Assembly: GCA_003518475.1 (NCBI GenBank)
Contig: DOYO01000097.1
Coordinates: 30,329-47,416, forward strand
Source of the DNA: Acholeplasmataceae bacterium
GTDB lineage: Bacteria > Bacillota_I > Bacilli_A > Acholeplasmatales > Acholeplasmataceae
Length of the DNA: 17,088 bases
Direction of reading: 5' to 3'
The notes under the pieces were generated by a model. That model was not told where the DNA came from. It searched no databases and was given only the letters and a program-made list of their open reading frames with translations. The position numbers and the translations under genes were made by a program. This document shows, one piece after another, positions 14,117-17,088 of this stretch (positions are counted from its first letter, which is position 1; each line of letters starts with the position of its first letter).

Positions 14117-16738
14117 TTAATTGAATACTGTGAGTAAGGTTTCCACGTTGTAAATCAGATTGATATCGATTGCAAAATCGGGGGTGATTCCAAATTCATT
14201 ATTATGATAAACAAAGGGGTCTTCTTCTGTTCCTGTACCGGTTCTATAGGCATTGATGTTGTTGCTGCTCATTGTGAATGCAGTTCCGTTTGGAAGTAAG
14301 ATTGGAGTGATTGAACATGCTCCGCCGCCAGAAGTCTTTCCAACAATCGGACCAAGATCATTTGCCATGAAGATGGTTGCCAATGAATTGGCTGCACTGA
14401 ATGAAACCGGAGTGATGAGCAGTGCCCAATTCAAATGTGCATAACTTGGAACGCCTTCAATCAAGACATGTGATGTAGACATGCCGCCTGTATCACCATC
14501 GATACCGCTCACTGCGAATGGTTGATCAGTGATAAAACCAACGATTCTATAAAGCGCACCGACATTACCGCCTGTGTTCCATGAGATATCAAGAATGATA
14601 TTTTCAAGAGTTGGTGCTGCAAGGATGATTTGATCCATCATCATTTCCATATAGACTGCGCTATCGGAATAAACGATTTCATCGATATTGACTGTGAATG
14701 GCCAAACTCCTGCGAAGCTGAGCGGGATAGAATTTATAATACCTACATAGAATAATTTCATTGCTTCGTTATAAGCAATCTGTACCATATAGGATTGTTC
14801 AGCATTTGTTCCATCTGCAGGAATAACCAATTGATAATAACCGTTCGCTTTTGCAAGATTGGTTGTCGTTTCTAAAACGAACGTATATCCAAGGGCTACA
14901 AGTGCGTTACCATAAGTTGTCAAGTCTGCTGCTGTTAATCCCTTGACCAAAACTTCTAATTTGTTTCTATTTTCATCACTGTTATTATAGTAGAAATACT
15001 TACTTCCTGAATTGATTGCAGGTAGCACCAAGCTGATATCGGGAGCTTCTAAAACTGCGTTTGCTAAAGTAGCATCATATGTTGCGCTTTCTTCAATGTC
15101 CGCCGTATTGAAATCATCTAAGTTCAACATGACGGTAACATCATCTAAGAACCAGTAATGAGGTCTTCCTGATGAACTTGCATTCCAACCTGTTGCTGCT
15201 TCACCCCATTTAGCGCCGATGACTGCATCCACTGCAACATATCCGTCGTAGTACCAAGACTTAAATCGATCTCCATAATATTTCAAATCGTTTTGTTCAG
15301 GTCCTGCCCAATCAGATTCATTGAAATAAGATGGATATCCATAACTTGTATGTGGTTCATCAATGCTCTTCAGTAGTAAATCGCGAAGTGCATAATCGAA
15401 ATCTTCTGGATCGTTCGTGAGTAATTTATTTCTTTGTGCATAAAGCAAATCATAATAAGTTTCAACTTCCATGATATCCTTCAATCCGTAAAAATAATCC
15501 AAATTGAACGCAAGCATATTGAATGTGTGTACCAATAAGTCTGCTGGCATCTTCTCATCATTCATCGAGCTTTCTTTGATGGTTCTGTATTCAAGAGAAC
15601 CTTCGCTTGGTAGTGAATAGATACCAAATAGACCATCGTTATTGTAATAAACGTTATAATAACTTGATCCCGCGAACAGTTGATTCACAATGTAATAAGG
15701 AAGAACGACATCACCTTCATATACAGCAATATCCATATTGTATAAATCGAGATCATAAACCACATCACTGCCTTCAACTGAATGATTATTTGGATTGTCG
15801 TTATCATAGGTGATATGACGTCCGTAATTGGTTTCTGTTGAATAAACGTAAGCCCAATAGAAACCTGGGTCGTTGGTGATGATGGTGTTATCATCAGCAT
15901 TCACTGTCAAAATCAAATCATAGGTTATATCTTCATCTTCATCATAATATTGATAGAAGATTTCTAATGTGCCTTCACCCTTCGTGAATGTCAACTCAAC
16001 TTCAGGATCGATGAAACCTTCCAAAAGTGCGAAGAAATCAACAAGTTTGATATAAGGAACAGAACCGTCTTCTTCAAAATACAAATTCACATCTCCATCT
16101 GCAACCGTATATTCAGTTGTAAGATTTTCAAATGGAACTGATCTTGTGACTGAGATATCAACTTCGCTCATCGGAGCTAAAGGAATATCATAAGTGCGTG
16201 TAACCTTGACACCGTTCAATGTAAATTCGCCGGTAATCTGGCCGGTTGTCGCTGTTTCAGTTGCTGGAATTGGAATAATGTATCCAGTGCTGGAAATATA
16301 GTTTGAACTGCTTGTCCATTTGATCGTGCTCCGTGAGACTCTGCCTCTGATCGGCAAGCTCAGCTGATAAGCGTCAACGAACATGAGCGTTTCAACATCG
16401 GTAATATCTAATTGAATCTTTTCAGCGTCTGTCAGTTCGCTAGGAACATCAAGAATCCAGGAAGCAGTTAAAGTGATATTCGCAGTAACTGGTGTCGTAA
16501 AATCATATTCGACTTCACTATCGGTCACATACCAATATTCAAAAACATAGCCTTCCTTCGTAGGATCTGCTGGCTCAGTAACCAGTGCATTTTCATCAAC
16601 TGTCAACGATGTGACAGCAGTCCCTCCGTCACTGTTGAATGTTACTGTATAAGTTACAACTTCTGATGGCACTTCAGGTTCTGTGCAAGACATCAATAGA
16701 ACGGAGAAGATAACCATTAAAAACAACAATTTTTTCAC
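14117..16738 (-). CDS. Multidomain lipoprotein with C-terminal S41-peptidase-like domain
   Basis: Signal peptide with lipobox LMSC, lipid on Cys18, so surface-anchored. Domains in order: InlB/Flg_new-type repeat at about 28-95 (VTFNSDGGT, GYVFEYW, LTASW); an atypical bacterial Ig-like stretch at about 103-188 (STIKWTSSS); a middle region of about 500 residues, rich in Tyr and Asp, that I cannot assign; S41 core from about 700, with IILDISWNTGGN (family DLRGNGGG) at 714-725, putative nucleophile Ser781 in SFSAAN, and GKTSGGGA (800-807). The C-terminal TPDFAID also suits S41. No PDZ domain is evident. Start is GTG at 16738 with AGGAGG six bases ahead; the promoter is at 16772-16800. It lies upstream of oppA on the same strand with no clear terminator between, so read-through is possible. 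Proteolysis is plausible but not shown. Confidence 0.82.
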   Translation of the reverse strand: MKKLLFLMVIFSVLLMSCTEPEVPSEVVTYTVTFNSDGGTAVTSLTVDENALVTEPADPTKEGYVFEYWYVTDSEVEYDFTTPVTANITLTASWILDVPSELTDAEKIQLDITDVETLMFVDAYQLSLPIRGRVSRSTIKWTSSSNYISSTGYIIPIPATETATTGQITGEFTLNGVKVTRTYDIPLAPMSEVDISVTRSVPFENLTTEYTVADGDVNLYFEEDGSVPYIKLVDFFALLEGFIDPEVELTFTKGEGTLEIFYQYYDEDEDITYDLILTVNADDNTIITNDPGFYWAYVYSTETNYGRHITYDNDNPNNHSVEGSDVVYDLDLYNMDIAVYEGDVVLPYYIVNQLFAGSSYYNVYYNNDGLFGIYSLPSEGSLEYRTIKESSMNDEKMPADLLVHTFNMLAFNLDYFYGLKDIMEVETYYDLLYAQRNKLLTNDPEDFDYALRDLLLKSIDEPHTSYGYPSYFNESDWAGPEQNDLKYYGDRFKSWYYDGYVAVDAVIGAKWGEAATGWNASSSGRPHYWFLDDVTVMLNLDDFNTADIEESATYDATLANAVLEAPDISLVLPAINSGSKYFYYNNSDENRNKLEVLVKGLTAADLTTYGNALVALGYTFVLETTTNLAKANGYYQLVIPADGTNAEQSYMVQIAYNEAMKLFYVGIINSIPLSFAGVWPFTVNIDEIVYSDSAVYMEMMMDQIILAAPTLENIILDISWNTGGNVGALYRIVGFITDQPFAVSGIDGDTGGMSTSHVLIEGVPSYAHLNWALLITPVSFSAANSLATIFMANDLGPIVGKTSGGGACSITPILLPNGTAFTMSSNNINAYRTGTGTEEDPFVYHNNEFGITPDFAIDINLIYNVETLLTVFN

Positions 16739-16739
16739 G

Positions 16740-16750
16740 TGAATCCTCCT
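16740..16750 (-). promoter_or_regulatory. Shine-Dalgarno site deciding the GTG start of the S41-like gene
   Basis: AGGAGG (16745-16750), six bases before the GTG at 16738; supports a GTG start and a complete signal peptide beginning MKKLLFLM. Confidence 0.8.
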
Positions 16751-16771
16751 TAGAATAAGTTGATTATGAAT

Positions 16772-16800
16772 ATAATAATACGATTATGCCTTCGTGTCAA
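16772..16800 (-). promoter_or_regulatory. Sigma-A promoter of the S41-like lipoprotein gene
   Basis: TTGACA (16795-16800), 17-base spacer, TATTAT (16772-16777) on the minus strand, about 33 bases before the start codon. The best canonical promoter in the window. Confidence 0.85.
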
Positions 16801-16864
16801 GTTTTTTCGACCTATTGATAGATATAAGTTTAGAATACTTGTTTTTGTAACTGTTTTTATTAAT

Positions 16865-16904
16865 AAAAAAGACCTAGCTCCTACAGGTGTAGAAACTAGG
16901 TCTT
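16865..16904 (-). terminator. Terminator of the upstream oxidoreductase gene
   Basis: Nine-bp stem (16869-16877 with 16896-16904), an internal loop, an inner 4-bp CTAC/GTAG helix with loop AGGT, and a run of six T on the minus strand (As at 16865-16870). It lies 17 bases after the stop codon at 16921. Confidence 0.88.
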
Positions 16905-16920
16905 GGTTGTTAAAAATGAT

Positions 16921-17088
16921 TTATGCTTTGACTTCTTCAGGAATCGCGTAATCCATTGCTGAATAACGCTTGTACATTGTCCATCTTCTCTTCGCATCCT
17001 GCAAGTTCTTATCTAAAAGTTCTGCAGCATGTTCTGGATTGATCTGCGCTAACTGCGCATATCTGGATTCAGAAAGCAGATAGTCATG
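16921..17088 (-). CDS. Pyruvate:ferredoxin oxidoreductase, C-terminal end (runs in from the right)
   Basis: The last 55 codons, read in frame to TAA, of a gene whose start lies outside the window. The sequence SRYAQLAQINPEHAAELL, then KRRWTMYKRYSAMDY, is the closing helix pair of the large single-chain pyruvate:ferredoxin (flavodoxin) oxidoreductase family (NifJ-type), which converts pyruvate, CoA and oxidised ferredoxin to acetyl-CoA, CO2 and reduced ferredoxin. None of the cofactor-binding domains are visible, so the call rests on this tail alone; a related 2-oxoacid oxidoreductase cannot be excluded. If right, it points to an anaerobic or fermentative metabolism that needs the Fe-S clusters made by the suf genes. 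Confidence 0.7.
   Translation of the reverse strand, partial: HDYLLSESRYAQLAQINPEHAAELLDKNLQDAKRRWTMYKRYSAMDYAIPEEVKA

Noticed and set aside
1..17088. Mycoplasma/Spiroplasma genetic code (TGA as Trp)
   Set aside because: Several genes end precisely at TGA within overlapping start/stop pairs, and tryptophans in conserved positions are TGG.
1..17088. CRISPR array, tRNA/rRNA genes, insertion sequences or prophage parts
   Set aside because: No spaced direct repeats, tRNA-like cloverleaf, transposase motifs or phage proteins were seen on either strand.

Overview
The window is AT-rich DNA from a member of the Bacillota. The best guess is a Mollicutes-related lineage (Acholeplasma/Izemoplasma/Haloplasma-like). 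The signs are a dense opp operon whose subunits are enlarged in the way known from mollicutes, a Firmicutes-type sufC-sufD-sufS order, lipoproteins carrying DUF5011-like and InlB-repeat-like domains, and strong AGGAGG ribosome sites. TGA is used as a stop (sufD, oppD, oppF, orf121) and Trp is TGG, so this is not a code-4 Mycoplasma/Spiroplasma. The taxonomic guess is inference from protein style only.

Layout. (1) 1-2187, minus strand: sufC, sufD and the 5' part of sufS, translationally coupled by overlapping start and stop codons; Fe-S cluster assembly. (2) 2188-2724: a divergent regulatory region with palindromes, a well-folded and terminated candidate small RNA on the plus strand (about 2344-2511), and the promoter and leader of the next gene. 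(3) 2725-3666, plus strand: an unrecognised membrane protein with about 8 TM segments. (4) 3685-3755: two convergent terminators. (5) 3766-13940, minus strand: oppA-oppB-oppC-oppD-oppF-orf121-orf243. From oppB to orf243 every junction overlaps by 1 or 4 bases; between oppA and oppB lies an 18-bp hairpin with a T-run (partial terminator/attenuator) plus a second promoter. (6) 14117-16738, minus strand: a multidomain S41-peptidase-like lipoprotein with its own good sigma-A promoter. (7) 16865-17088, minus strand: the last 55 codons of a pyruvate:ferredoxin oxidoreductase-like gene and its terminator.

How it works together: the lipoprotein OppA captures peptides outside the cell, OppB/OppC form the channel, OppD/OppF hydrolyse ATP, and the upstream S41-like surface lipoprotein could supply or trim peptides. 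The transporter is unusual: OppC carries an extracellular insertion of about 330 residues, OppD and OppF carry charged coiled-coil insertions that share a recognisable helical-hairpin turn although they enter the ATPase fold at different points, OppA seems to have its usual C-terminal segment near the N terminus, and two unrecognised small membrane proteins are locked to the operon end. These, with the candidate RNA beside suf, are the parts most worth a second look.
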